From Trachythela sp. YZ-2020 (Eukaryota; Cnidaria; Anthozoa; Malacalcyonacea; Clavulariidae), in NCBI GenBank assembly GCA_016169945.1, contig JADLSH010000334.1, forward strand, positions 124,001 to 188,000: a DNA stretch of 64,000 nt. Direction: 5' to 3'. Positions 43,551-55,899 of this stretch are shown piece by piece (position 1 is the stretch's first letter; each line of letters opens with the position of its first letter). The notes beneath the pieces were generated by a model that made no database searches, was not told the origin of the DNA, and was given only the letters and a program-made list of their open reading frames with translations. Both the position numbers and the translations under genes were made by a program.

Positions 43551-46460
43551 ATTCTGTAACTGCTACGTCATTTTACGTCATAAACTCGCCTACATCACGA
43601 CACAATACTCACAAAATCGAGATTCTGTCGAACATAATAATACATCCGAATGGGAGACTGGGTCGAGATTAGTGTGCCGCCTCGCTTCGCTCGGCAGCAA
43701 TAAGTCAATGTTGTATTGTCCACACAGGATGAACTACTAATTTTCAAAACCACAAACTATAGTGCATTTTCATTTGTCTTGTTTTGGAGATTTAATATTT
43801 GTCTGAATTAATATGTCCCGACTCCAAAGTACAATTTGAAACAAGTTTCATATAAATGCCAAAAATAAAATGCCAAAATGGCAGTTATTTTTCTGACCTA
43901 TGCATATAAAAACAAAATCGTTGTCTTAGCCAATCATGTTGCTAGTTACCAGTTTTCTCTTGGCTTGAACTCGTGCATGCGCATAACTTAAAAAAACGTG
44001 ACAAAAAAATGGCGGATGACTTTGCATTCCACTACATTGTCACATACCGGGTGTAAATATCCGAACGGAATTAGTACCCTCGAACGGCGCGGCGCGTGGA
44101 CTAAAACAATTATTCACCTCGCATTCTGCGAATAATTGTTAACTAACAGAGTTCTGCACAGTTGTGAACAAACCTCTAGGGGGATCCGGATCTGCAGTGT
44201 ATCAATTGTAAAACACAAAACTGTGTTTACAACAAAATGCCTTTACACAAACTCTGGGATTCTCCAGGTAGTAATCAGTAGTTGTAGAAACGGTTAATTT
44301 TACCGGTTACCACCTGATAAGGAGAACCCTGATGTAAGTTGGATTGGTTGGTTCTGTCATGTGCTTCAACGGTTTTCTCCGGGTACTTTGGTTTTCCTCC
44401 CTCACTAGAAACTAACCCTTGTGCACTAACATTAACTAACCTTGGGAACTTTGGGTGTGCGAACTTAATACTATTTTATATTATTTTTTAATATTTTTTT
44501 TAATATTATTTAATTTAATTTATTATTTACGAAACAGATCTGATCACAGGATCTGTGTATAAAGTATATTTATAGATGCGTCATAATGCTCTAATATGAA
44601 TCTACTATATTTATATGAAATGGGCTACAGGATAAAATCTTTTGTATTATGCATATATGTCCAGCTGTTGAAAATGCCCCATGCTTGAGTTACTACTGGA
44701 TAGTCCGGCATGCAAATGATTACTTATTACGTTTATGAAAGTATGCTTTAATTTATAATATTGTCTGTTGTTTGACATGGCATGATTGTTGTGTAAATTT
44801 GTGAACTTTAATAAGGAATCATACATTTGTACTATACAAAATGCCCCATTGAGCATTTCGTTGCCAGGGGGTTATTAATTGTAGCTAGTAGGCAATTTTC
44901 TCTGATACCAATAATGCACAACTGTACTCATTGGCATATTAGAGATGTGCATGCAGTAGCTAGGGTAATAATGCCATGAAAGAACCAGGATATATACACT
45001 CCAGTCCCCATGGAGGAGGGTCAATGGAGGGTCTGCCTGCCACACTTTTCGCCACACTTGTACTCCATAAATGCAAAATGTGTCTTTGAAAAATTCTTGC
45101 GACTGCTTGCCATTCATTAGCCTGCCTTTTGGCTTTATCCACCAGTCAATGTAGATCACTATAAACCTCTCCAATCTTGAAATGGAGTGTTGGACTTTTC
45201 TGCATTGCTAAACCGATTCCAGAAGTACAGAGTCCAGCATAACCTCCTGGTCTCCTTAGTTATTTTTCAATTACCCCATGTAATTTACAAACAACTTAAT
45301 TTCACTGACTTTGTATGCAAGACAGCGACAGGAAGTCTGCAAGTACATACCTAGTAATTCCCCTGTATGCTGAGGAACAACGACTGGCTGACATTATATC
45401 GGCATTATTTTGTTGGTTACCCTTTGCCCTGCCATTTCCCTGGTTGCAGGAGGTGGGATTCACAATGACTGGTTCATAGTTACCTGTACTAATTTTAATG
45501 TATATGCAGTATTTGCATTTTAATGAATTTATAGACACAAGAACTTGCATTTTCAATTACTGTCATTGTCAGAAAAATGTAGTGGACGTTAGGATATTAA
45601 ATACTTTAATTTGTCTGACCAAACCTGTGCCGGAATAACAGTAGTGATATACTCATAAATTTATATATTGTCGAACAACAGTATGAACACAGTATATATT
45701 TGTGTTACAGATTTAATGTAGCCTTTAAATGGTACATTTTTACCTTAAATCTTTGTATATAAATTTCTTATATATTTAATATGCTTCTTTCGATTTGCAA
45801 AATCGGATATTGTTTACATATTTTTGCCGTGGTCACATGCGGTGGTGAAGTCTGGCGTGTTTAGGGGATATTTATGGGTAAACTTGTGTTATTAAGGACT
45901 AAAGCTGGAGAAAGTTTGGGTAATTGATGGATTATTGTTGTGACGTAAAAATATTGACGTAGGAGCAGTTTGTGTCCAACGACGAAGAAGAAAAAAAGTG
46001 CTGTGACATCCAGCTATTAATAAGTACACTATGAGCCATGCATGATCCACAGCTATAAAGCTTGAGATGAAATGTACAGTATGAACAAATATTTACCTAA
46101 AGATTTCACAGATATGACTTCGACTTATTAAGGAAACCCTTGGCCCGGTGAATATCAAACTAATACACTTTAGAGGCATCCTTACTGGCGTAATATTCTT
46201 ACCTTCTTGTGTTGTTTCAATCATTTTCTATTAGACAATTTCATTTCATAAAAGTTGCTTTGCAAACCTCTTTAAAAATTACCATAACAAGCGCAACATG
46301 TGCGTTGTCTATTTTTGATATATTAAGGAGTAAGAGGTTTTCAAATATTTGATCCATGACTGGGAACAGCAAATTCGTTTCCTGCGAAGTCCCCTCGAAA
46401 CAAATGCTACGCACATGCACAGAAGAGACGGTAGCCTACCTTTAAGCGACTGTAGTTGAC
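43551..46460. other. no gene recognised
   Basis: Contains a small AATAATTGTT palindrome (about 44,104-44,146) and a SINE-like core near 44,375-44,400 (TTTTCTCCGGGTACT). Open frames at 44,875-45,174 and elsewhere show no family features. Confidence 0.5.
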
Positions 46461-46469
46461 ACCAACAAC

Positions 46470-48640
46470 AGAAGCTTATTGTAGAATATCACTTCTACTG
46501 TACCGCAGTGTTTTCAATACAAGGCGGTTACCGTATAATGTATATTTGTCTTTAATCTGGAAATCTTTCAGAGCACAGACGCCTAATTTAGAAAATGCAG
46601 CGTGCTATTACAATAATTATTGAAAACACTGTGTACCCATCATGGACTAACACTTTTGAGATATATATTAAATTTGTGATTTCTTCTTTAGAATTTGATA
46701 TTTGAGAACATATATTGAAGTTAAACATATATGAAAATTACCCGTCTTGGAATACCGTCTGAACAATGCAAGTTGGGGTTTGAGCAACACTGAGGTAACA
46801 GGTATTTGCATTGACCAGAATTATATGCTGCAGTTGAAGCTATGCTATAAGAACGTGCGGCGCCAGTGTGGATAGAGTATAGCAAATACGGCGGTTGACT
46901 GTTGTGTAAAACTACCTGAAAAATACAATGAGAATTTAGGCGTTTTGAGCGAAGGCCCTTCGCCTGGAAGTTAGTAGGAAGTTAACTTCCAGACCTTTGC
47001 TCGAAACGTCGAAGTTCTCATTGTATTTTTCAGGTAGTTTTACATAACAGTCAACCGCCGTATATGCTATAAGAACTTACAGTATGTCTGCAAAAGAGTC
47101 AGCTTTGGTGTGAATGCTGGGCGGTACTACTCTGCCACACAGTGCTGCCCACCATGGTCAGAATTACCCTGTGCAAATGTCGATAATGGGCCCATACAGT
47201 ATAACAAGGTACAGCAGGCTGTACTTCATCAGAGATGTGTTCTTATCCCAAATACTTTGAAGGACCTATTCTGATAATGGCAATACCCTGTCGCAGAGCT
47301 CACAAGACAGTATTAGCTTTTCCTCACATGACTGCATGCACATGTTTGAGTTACGGCTTTCTGGTTGCGGTTGAATACCACTACATTCATAAAGACGCCA
47401 GCTAAATTCACTATTCTTTAACCATTGCTTAACGAAGGTTTGGTGGAAAAAGTTTTTCTTTCTGGGAACCTGGATTTCAGACTCAAAATCAATCATTAAT
47501 GAGGTTCAATGATGATTGATTGATTCATTGAACTGAGTGTTGTTTCTTGACATTCAGTGGTGTTCAATTTGATATAGTGAATACCAAATGCATCACAATT
47601 ACTATTCTAGACTGGAAATACTAGTTTTGCTATAATTACTCATTAGTAAATTATTAACTTTAGAAGTTTCTGTGAAACATTTTCTGCAAAAGTTCAGATC
47701 CAAAAATATTTCTGAGAACTAAGTTTCCAAGATTCGATACCTTTTCCACCTCTAGCTAAACTCATAGGAGTGTTTGTACATTTCAAGTGAGTGTTGATAT
47801 ACTTGGTATACTCGTGTTCATATAATGTTTCTGGCATGAATGAGACTTGTTTGTCCTGTCATGGTCTGTGTGGTTTTTCATATCATAAATATCAGAGTAC
47901 TGTACTCAGGCAGCATTTCTACATGTATAACATTGCTAATTGTAACCGAGATATTGTACCTACCTGTATATATTCAATTGTGTGAAAACCACACTTCCAC
48001 AACAGCAGCTTATTGTAGAGTATTACAGTCACCTACCCATCATGGACTACCACATTTGAGATATTTCGTGATTTTTTTTAGAATATGATATGTTGAGAAC
48101 ATACATGAAATACAGATTTAAAGATTTCTCTTACCTTTTTGGAATACAGTCTGAATTAAAACATGATCACTTCGCAAAATGGATGGGAGTGTGGAAAAGT
48201 AAAGAGTTTATGATGACAACAATGCAAGTTGGAGTTTGAGCGTCATTGAGGTAACAAATTTTTGCTTCTCTACTGATATAGTTCACTTGGCAATGTTCAC
48301 AATATTGTGTCTATTACTCTATCAGCCAGGGATTGTTTATTCCCTGAAACATTTCAGTTTACCATTTGTTTCTTGGCACATATTTTTACACTCCACATGT
48401 GCTTCGTCTTCTTTTTTCTTATCTTAATTTAACTTTGTTTTGTCTTTGTGTAGTCTTCCTTGTCATATAATGTTTCTTGCATTAATGAGACTTGTTTGTC
48501 CTGTCGTGTTCTGTCATAGTTTGTGTTGTTTCTCATATCATATATTTCATGGTACTGTATTCAGACAGCATTTCTGCACGAATAACATTGCTCATTTTAA
48601 CCGAGATATTGTACCTACTGTACCTGCATATATTCAATTG
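46470..48640. repeat. diverged direct repeats
   Basis: AGCTTATTGTAGA...CCCATCATGGACTA...GAGAACATA and CAATGCAAGTTGG.GTTTGAGC occur at about 46,470-46,800 and again at 47,999-48,250. GAGACTTGTTTGTCCTGTC...AACCGAGATATTGTACC occurs at 47,840-47,965 and 48,487-48,615. These are old tandem copies of an unnamed repeat; no coding function is supported. Confidence 0.6.
46886..47063. mobile_element. fold-back element, ATACGGCGG termini
   Basis: ATACGGCGGTTGACTG at the left, its inverse at the right, arms of about 60 bp, and a centre with TTTTGAGCGAAGGCCCTTCG. Related in its centre to 7,937-8,076. Confidence 0.75.
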
Positions 48641-49559
48641 TGCAAAAAGCACACGATCCTGTGAATAATATCAGTTTACTTATAATATATTACATGGCTG
48701 TTGGAATTCACTTGGTCAGAAAGGAATGCCCAATTCGTCTGTATTAGAGCATTGCAAACGATATTCAAAGCATATTGAAAGTTCGAAGAAACCACTAACT
48801 ATATTTTTATGACAAACGTTATCATGGGACAGTACTGTAGTCCTGTTTGGGTGAAAACATTTTGTTTACGTAGAACTTTGGCCTCCCCAGGGAAGTTCGT
48901 TCAATAGTAAGTGCGGATACAGAATCTCTTTAAGGTGGTCTTCCACCCGGATTTCAATTATCAATAAAATAGCTTCAACTGAACTACTAATGCATGAACC
49001 AAAGAGGTATTGGTATAGTGATCAGAACAACATAAGTATTGAACTTTATGTTGCCATGGCAACTAAGATAATGACCCCCAACAGCGATTTTAGTATCCCT
49101 TTTTCAAAAACTATAGAGAAGTTAATAGGGGATACAAAAACAAATAAATCTTATTTCTGTACTCACTATAGACCAGTCTAGGGGATGAACCTAAAAATCC
49201 TTCCAATATATAAATTATTTCATAAGAAACAGCGGATATCATTGTTTTCAATGCATTAGGGTGCATCAAATTCAGTTATTTATGAACTATTAACAAAATA
49301 GCCACAAATTTAGGTTCAGGAACAAGAAAACATACCTATCTTACAACATAAAAAAATTCAGGTCATTCCATTAAATTGTTTTTAAGTTATCATTTTTAAA
49401 AGAGTTCTGTATAGCCGAAAATGCTATTTTGAGAAAACGACTACTGAGAACATATATTGACTACAAATCAAGAAATATACAAGTATTAAAACATTACCAA
49501 GTCAATATAACTAAGTTTAGTCAAAATGCACCTGATGCATATGTTTCTCCTTCTTTTGC

Positions 49560-50288
49560 CACTCTCCTCCGCAGAGCCTTTATACGTAAAAAATAAAGTA
49601 AAAAATAAAATAAATTTTTAGGGGCGCTAAGTATGACGGGAAGATGGAAGTTTCGTAAGGCTCTGCCATATAATGTTTTAAAAATGGCGCCAAATTACCG
49701 TGAGAGATTGGCACTTGTTCTTGCATGCCATGTCCAAATATTGGTTTAAAGACTAACACTAGCATTAAGAAAGTAAAAATATACAATGAAATCATACTAT
49801 AACTTAAAGTATACAAGCCGTTTTTGAAGAAACCAGTTAGATTTATCAAGCATACATCGACATGCAAAAATCACAATATGGCGACCTTTCACCTTTCACA
49901 TGATTATTATATACTGATTTTTTTGTTATAAAATAGCTTCAAAATAACGTGAAATTCATTCTACTTACCTTCAAGACTTAAATTATCAAGTGACAATTCC
50001 AAATCCTCAACTATAATCTCGTTTTCACCTCGCAATTCCGTCATCCCCGAGAACCGATCAAAATCCCTGAGAACCGAACATTATATGGCAGAGGCTTCTC
50101 CTCCTTTTCCCCCTTCGCCTCCCCCCCCCATGTCCGCTACGGTCCCTACTTTACCATTATTACCCTCCACTACGAAAAATGCCATTATTACTTCCGCTAC
50201 GAAAACTATATATTTCCTTTGATTTTATTACTATGAAAAAACAATTTTAACTGTGAAAAAAACAAAGAAGCCTCTGCGGAGGAGAGTG
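49560..50288. mobile_element. nested MULE-type element with perfect 9-bp target duplication
   Basis: Inverted ends CACTCTCCTCCGCAGAG (17 bp, exact). Flanked by TTCTTTTGC on both sides (49,551-49,559 and 50,289-50,297), the 9-bp duplication expected of Mutator-like insertion. At 729 bp it has no transposase. A second inner inverted pair (GGCTCTGCCATATAATG, 49,659 and about 50,077) suggests nesting or rearrangement. It lies between the transposase stop and the left terminus of the host transposon. Confidence 0.85.
49969..50044 (-). CDS. possible captured first exon inside the nested element
   Basis: ATG, then 25 acidic codons (MTELRGENEIIVEDLELS...), ending LEG at GAAG followed by GTAAGT, a consensus donor. 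Looks like a 5' exon taken from a host gene; no second exon was identified. Confidence 0.35.
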
Positions 50289-50370
50289 TTCTTTTGCTGC
50301 TAATATGTCCCCTTTCTTCTTCTTTTCCCCCCGTATTAACCTGCGCCGTATCTTATTTTTTTCGTGACAT

Positions 50371-52016
50371 TTATAGTTTGCTTATACGCAGCCTGTCAGA
50401 TTTCAAGCACTCTTCTGTACAAAACTTGCCAGGTGCAAGGCCCATATCCTTTAGAAGCTCAATTGCAGCAGATGCACCAGTGTTGAAATGGGCAGCAGCA
50501 TCATATACACCCAACGAAAACACTTCAGACCCAACAAACACTTCTTTTGGGACACGATTCCAAATCATGGCATTAAACGACTCGTTTTGGTTTTGAGTCT
50601 TGCCATAAAGGCACCTTTGCAGCAGGCTGGGATCACTTAGTGTGTCAAATACTGGTTTAACATGACCAATGACTTGCTTAGGGAGGCCAGCACCGTGCTT
50701 GTACTCCTTTGTGACATTACTCTTATCCCGTTGAATGCCCCACCAGCTATCTTTGCCTTCTGGGCAGTGGGTATGATAGTCATCTTTCTCAGATGAAGCA
50801 CAAAGACATAGAACAGCATATATTGCTTTCTTCATGGATTCTATGTCTTTACAGTTAGTTCGAATGGCTATTCCATAGTAGTTTTGGAGCTTGTCAATCA
50901 TGGCATCCGTCAAACGACCTTTTCCTCCTAAACCTTTGTTCTCCTTCTTCAACTTTCGCAGCGCTGTTCCAACCCTTTTTTGCACGTGTCCCACACATTC
51001 CTTTTTAGTAACAGTTACATTGTCTTCCTCATAAACATCCTTCACAGCAGCATAACTCTTGCTGTCCCCATCTCCATAAAACTCTGAATAACGAAGCTGG
51101 TTGCTCTCCACCGACCGATTAAAAATTCTCAAAGCACCTTCTGGTTCCATTGCAGGGGCAGATCCTTCATAGTTTTTTGCCTTGCACTTTTGCTCATGCT
51201 CAGCTTTCAAAGATGCAGTTTTAGATGTCTGTGGCTTCTTGTTGAGTTTCTTGCATGAATGGCACACTTTGCTTAGTGGTTCAACATCAACAATTTTCCC
51301 CGTATCCATAGAGATTGTGGCAACACAACCATTAAGCGAAGAAAACCCTCTCCTCTGCCAAGTCCCATCACAAGACACTGCACAATCCGCAACTTCGTTT
51401 GACGCTGTTTGCTTCAGGTAATGAATTTCTTGACAAGCATCTTGACAAGTACTGTTTTTTTATACGCAGTCGTAGCACTCTGGAGAAGAGCTTTATTGTG
51501 CAAAGCATATGGAGTAGGCCTTGGTGGTGGTGGCATGTTCATAAGTCCACAAAATCGCTTAGCTCCAGCAGGTCCACAACCAACAGATCTCATGGCATAC
51601 ACCATCCTTCTGTTCACTTCATAAAAGTTATTAGTCTGTTTCGAAGTGTAGAATTCACTTGTCCACTCACAGGAAGAACACCTCAAGTAGAGATAGGAAG
51701 CACATCCCATCCGCTTGTGTGGATCCTCGAGAAATTGAAGGCTAAATTGTAAACAATTTGAACACGGCAAGAGCTCAAGTGTGCCTTTTAAAATTTCGAG
51801 GTCGACTAAACGAAAACTAGTAACACTCCCTTCTTTCGTTTCAGCATGTACAGTCGAATTATTTGCGGGAATTTTTCGAGCAGAAGCAGAAGTATTCGGC
51901 GTCGTCTGATTCGTCTCACTTTGATCTTGAATCTTCGGCATTTTTGCCGCGGTTGCAAACTGGTTACCAGAAAACTTACGCTTTCTACGGTATCCAGATG
52001 ATTTCTTACTCCCCAT
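50371..52016 (-). CDS. Mutator-like/Kolobok-like transposase, split by one frame change
   Basis: Two frames join at an A7 run (about 51,456-51,462). The N-terminal part (52,016 to about 51,456) is basic (GSKKSSGYRRKRKF) with cysteine pairs (PCSNC, RCSSC), probably zinc binding. The C-terminal part, reading on through 51,378-50,371, has CDGTWQRRGFSSLNG (first Asp), FYGDGDSKSY (second Asp) and GKTQNQNESFNAMIW (Glu), the expected DDE set of the family often listed as Mutator-like transposase domain. CHSC and HTHCPEG look metal-binding. It would cut and paste the surrounding element. Length after joining is about 540 residues, close to complete. Confidence 0.85.
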
Positions 52017-52463
52017 CGTAACAAAACAAGAATAAAGTCGATGAAGAAGAACTTTTTCTTTAGATTTTTAGTCGTTGTGTTTGTGAAGCTCAAAGCTTTG
52101 ATTGTCTGCCGGCACAATAACTCGTGGTTTTCGTGGCTTATACTTCATGTAAACAGCATATAATCACATACCAAATACCTAACTAACTGGGGGAGGGGCA
52201 AGCAAGCAAATAAATTCAAATATATCGCTTCAAAGCAACCCAATCAGGATTTTTTTAGGACAACAACGCGTTGCTAAGGCCGTTTCCAAGGACAAAAATC
52301 TCATATCCTTTCACTAAATCGCCAAAATATTACATTTCTACTTAGATTTAGGGGGTAAGCAATACATCAAACGGGAGCCTATAAATCAGGGAATCTAGAA
52401 ATGTAGCTTTCAAAAATTTCCTAATTTCTAATTTTTTTCTCAAGTTCTGGGTGGAAGACCCTA

Positions 52464-53440
52464 AAAGCCTGATAATGGAAAAACATCTACGAAAAATACC
52501 AAAGTTGGTAAAAACAACAGCAAATGGTCTGAGAATTGAAGTAAAACAATTCTGGTTTACAAGGTAGAACATTGGTTTTGGGGTTGCTACCAGGTATGGA
52601 GGCTCCCTCTTGATGGCACCTTCTTAGGTTTGCATTGGGGCTGGAAGTGGCTGTTTTATCTGTCTTGCGCATGACCACAACCAGATCACTTTTTGTTCTT
52701 CGTTTATTACGATACTTTTCATAAAGTTGGGGAAACAAATAATCCTATATTTTGAAGACAAAAGTTATTATCTTCCAGCTGAGACTTTATTAGCTACCAC
52801 AGTAAAATGATAATCAAATTCCAATTGATATGAGACACTTCCTCAACAGAGATTTCAGACGGTGCATTTTTACTTCATTTTCAAAGGCCTTGTTAGACCA
52901 ATTCGAGAATTTACAGTCTTGTTGACCTGTTTTGGTCAGACATTAGACAGGTAAATGATACTAAGCCTAAGCGTTTTAACAAGGACAAGGCAAAATATGA
53001 GATGTCTGGTTAATCATTGCCATTATCACTCAACACAATAAAATAGTCTGGCATTAGACAGAGCACCTGTAAAATAATAATTATTAATTATTCCCACATC
53101 ATGGGGATAGGACGATAGGTTGGCCGATAAAAGCAATTAACCAGGCTGATGGGCAATACGCCCATGGTTCCTTCACATCTGCCTTACTATCTTATATTAC
53201 TACCTAAAATGCCAAACGTTTTACCTTTCAATTCCGGGACATGATGCTGGCGACAAACTCGTAACCCCACTACATCTGTTTGTTTCATCAACCAAAGACT
53301 GTAGCATTTCATCCGTTAACAAATTTTATGGTGTGACTTCATCATCTCTGGTTGTTGGAAGGACAGTTAGCGTTGTGACGCCCCAGAAATCTATGTTATC
53401 AGGTGGTATAAAATTGATGGTGCGCCATTTGTAACTTGTG
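52464..53440. other. no gene recognised
   Basis: AT-rich, with short frames only. Confidence 0.5.
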
Positions 53441-53719
53441 GTCGGTAGGTGGCCTGGGCCAAAAAGAGCCAAACGCACGATAAAAAGTAGCCAAACCAAG
53501 CCAAAAGAAGCCAAACTCGAGATTTAGAGCGGGGTCTGGGGCCGAAGTAGTAATTATGCGAAATATACCATAAATTACCATAAATACAATCGGTTACATT
53601 TTAAAAAGAGAAAAAAAGAGATTTTAAAATGTCGAACATCTCATATTATTTAAGGTCTTTAACATGCTATAGTCAGTGTTTAATTTAGAAACAGTTTCAG
53701 TTTAACTATATATATATAT

Positions 53720-54500
53720 CTAGAATGGAAGTTCGTCTTCGTCATCTGCTGAGGAGCTTTTGTTCGCATTTTTATAAATTTCCTTCGTGAATAGCTCAAG
53801 CCTTCTTTTGCTAGGAGCAAAGTCCTTGCAGCACTTGCCTCTAAAATACAGATGGGTGCGGATTCTGACGATGGCTTCGAGCATGGAGGAACTCATCTTG
53901 TTGCGTGATTTCGTCTTGATAGCCGTAACATACGAGAACATTGCTCGAACATTGCATTACTTGTTGGCGTAGTAAGGCAGGCTAGCGCGTAGGTTGCAAG
54001 ATCATGATAGGTGTTGTTCCCAAGCAGGTTTTGATACTGAAGCACACCAGACCAAAAGCTGACAGCCTCAGTTGGAATGTCATCTTTAGAAACGCCATTC
54101 TCTTTCCAGTCGACATACAAAATGCTGCGATACTGGTTGTCCATCTCTTGAATCTTCTCATTGATAAGATGATGCATTGGAAGGCTGGCCAACGGAATAC
54201 GCCCAACTTGGTTTAGAATACGAGATGGGTGTAGAAGGGATAATCCATTAAATCTGTCCTTTGAGGATGGAAGACGTTTCTGGACTTGTGCAGCTGCTTC
54301 TAAAAGCATTAAATGGCACCTGTTGTACACTTCGCGAACTCTTCTGACTGTATTCTCATTGTTCTGGCTACGAAGTAATGCAGCTGCTTCAAATACAAAC
54401 TTTCCCCGTAGTCAACTTTATCAGCTGGCAGCACAACACCAGAGGAATTGTAGACTCGACCACTCAGGCTGTTATAGTAGATGTTATTACTTTTCTATTT
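53720..54500 (-). pseudogene. hAT transposase C-terminal fragment
   Basis: 53,893-54,330 encodes SFWSGVLQYQNLLG, YHDLATYALACLTTPTSNA, the hAT dimerisation block (F-W...L...A.P.TSNA). After a frame change near 53,930, beside a small repeated AATGTTCGAGCAATGTTC, it continues KTKSRNKMSSSMLEA to 53,720. Upstream sequence to about 54,500 gives more transposase-like frame. Direct repeats rich in AGAAGCCAAA lie on both sides (53,490-53,520 and 54,530-54,600). The N-terminal BED finger and the catalytic core were not seen. Confidence 0.7.
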
Positions 54501-54619
54501 TTTGAAAAGTTGCTTATTTCATTATTTTGAAAAAGAAGCCAAAAAATAGAAAGAAGCCAAGCAGCCAAACAAAGTCAAAAGAAGCCAAAATCGATAAATT
54601 TGGCGCTTTTAGCGACAAA

Positions 54620-55360
54620 CTGGCAACCCTAACATCAACCGACTCGGTATTAGCCCTGCTATGCTTGATACGGAATATCATCATCTGACTCCCACTCATC
54701 TTCATTGAATGTAGTGGCCATAAATCAATTTAAAATTGGCAATAATTTATGAAAACATTAAATAATAGCTAACAAACTTATTCTAGTTGGCAACATTTCT
54801 TCTCATGAAACTTTGCCGATGTTGATTACAGCTTTGCAGACTTCCTCTTCCTTTTTCATCACAGAACGGTTATTAATAAATAGTAACACTACAAAATTGA
54901 GAAATTTAACTGATTTTAGGCATATGATGGCATGTGAAATAGCCAAGGGGCAAGGTATTAACAAAAAAACAATATTCCATTTTAGCATGAGGTGGGAAAA
55001 TATAGACATATCATCTTAATTTGCTTCTACCCCTTCATCTTAACGCATGGATGTAAAAGTCGTACATAAATCCTGCGCACCCATCCCAAACCAAGTATTT
55101 AGATTCACACTTCAAGGACTTCTTTGGGTTGTACTGTTGAACCCATATACCATATTTGGTTTGCATTACTCGCAAAACGCCTTTACCTTTCGAACGCCTT
55201 TTAGAAATTCCATCGTAAGACCGATTAATGATTATTTAATGCTTAGGCCACAAATACTATAAAGGAAGTATTACCAACAGACAAGGTTCTCCTTTTTATA
55301 AACTGCAACAATTAAAATGCACAATGCATAGGGTATATAATAACCTAAGGATTTACGATA
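54620..55360. other. no gene recognised
   Basis: AT-rich, with short frames only. Confidence 0.5.
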
Positions 55361-55363
55361 GAT

Positions 55364-55898
55364 ATGTATCGAACACTCAACATGTATTGTCAACCAATTG
55401 ATGTTGTGACAGTCATGGACATGGACGGATACACTGTAGCGAACAGATTTTTATGTAAGCAGCTGGTCCTAATGAAGGTCTGAGATGTAGAAGCCAGGTC
55501 CTTTTTCGACATCGGTATGAGTTGGGACGATCTCACCCAAAAAGACATGAAGAACTGCAGCTTTGTTCAAAGACGCATCCATAAGTTACCGTTTGGAGTG
55601 CAGCGAGGCACCGAAGCATTCCCTATTTCGGATTTGGAGGCAATTGTAGAGAGTTTTTACAGGGAAGTAGGCGTAAACTCAAACTCTATAATTGCCTACA
55701 AAGGGGGTCATTTTGAGAGGGATTTGCTGGCAAACCTCAAAATCCCTCGTAAATTTGGAATGCTTCGGTTGTGCCAAAGCCGAAAAACCTTTTGATCAGC
55801 TGGTCTGGTTGGAAACATGTGGCAACCACCTCGAAGCCAATGCGTACCATCACTATGCAAAAGTCGAAGTGGAAGCATATGCCTTATGGTTCTTTTAA
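55364..55898 (+). pseudogene. exonuclease-like cnidarian ORF, broken
   Basis: Reads VTVMDMDGYTVANRFLCKQL, a stop at about 55,481, then DIGMSWDDLTQKD, FVQRRIHKLPFGVQ, IIAYKGGHFERDLLANL. A frame change near 55,765 leads to ECFGCAKAEK, DQLVWLETCGNH, AYHHYAKVEVEAYALW. The MDMDG start, the GGHxERDLL block and the final H...VEVEA layout recall DEDD-type 3'-5' exonuclease folds. I remember similar uncharacterised proteins in corals but no name. Two breaks make it non-functional as written. Confidence 0.5.
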
Positions 55899-55899
55899 G

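Larger units (their letters stand above)
48934..52463 (-). mobile_element. TTAA-type DNA transposon with Mutator-like (Kolobok-like) transposase
   Basis: The left end follows TTAA (48,930-48,933) and reads GGTGGTCTTCCACCC. The right end carries the inverse GGGTGGAAGACC at 52,449-52,460, followed by a slightly altered boundary (CTAAA rather than TTAA). Between them lies one transposase gene on the minus strand and, in its 3' flank, a nested small element. TTAA targets and this transposase type together suggest Kolobok; that name is inference. Confidence 0.7.

Noticed and set aside
44875..45174. 99-residue minus-strand frame
   Set aside because: No motif, no splice sites, no conserved repeat partner; likely chance.
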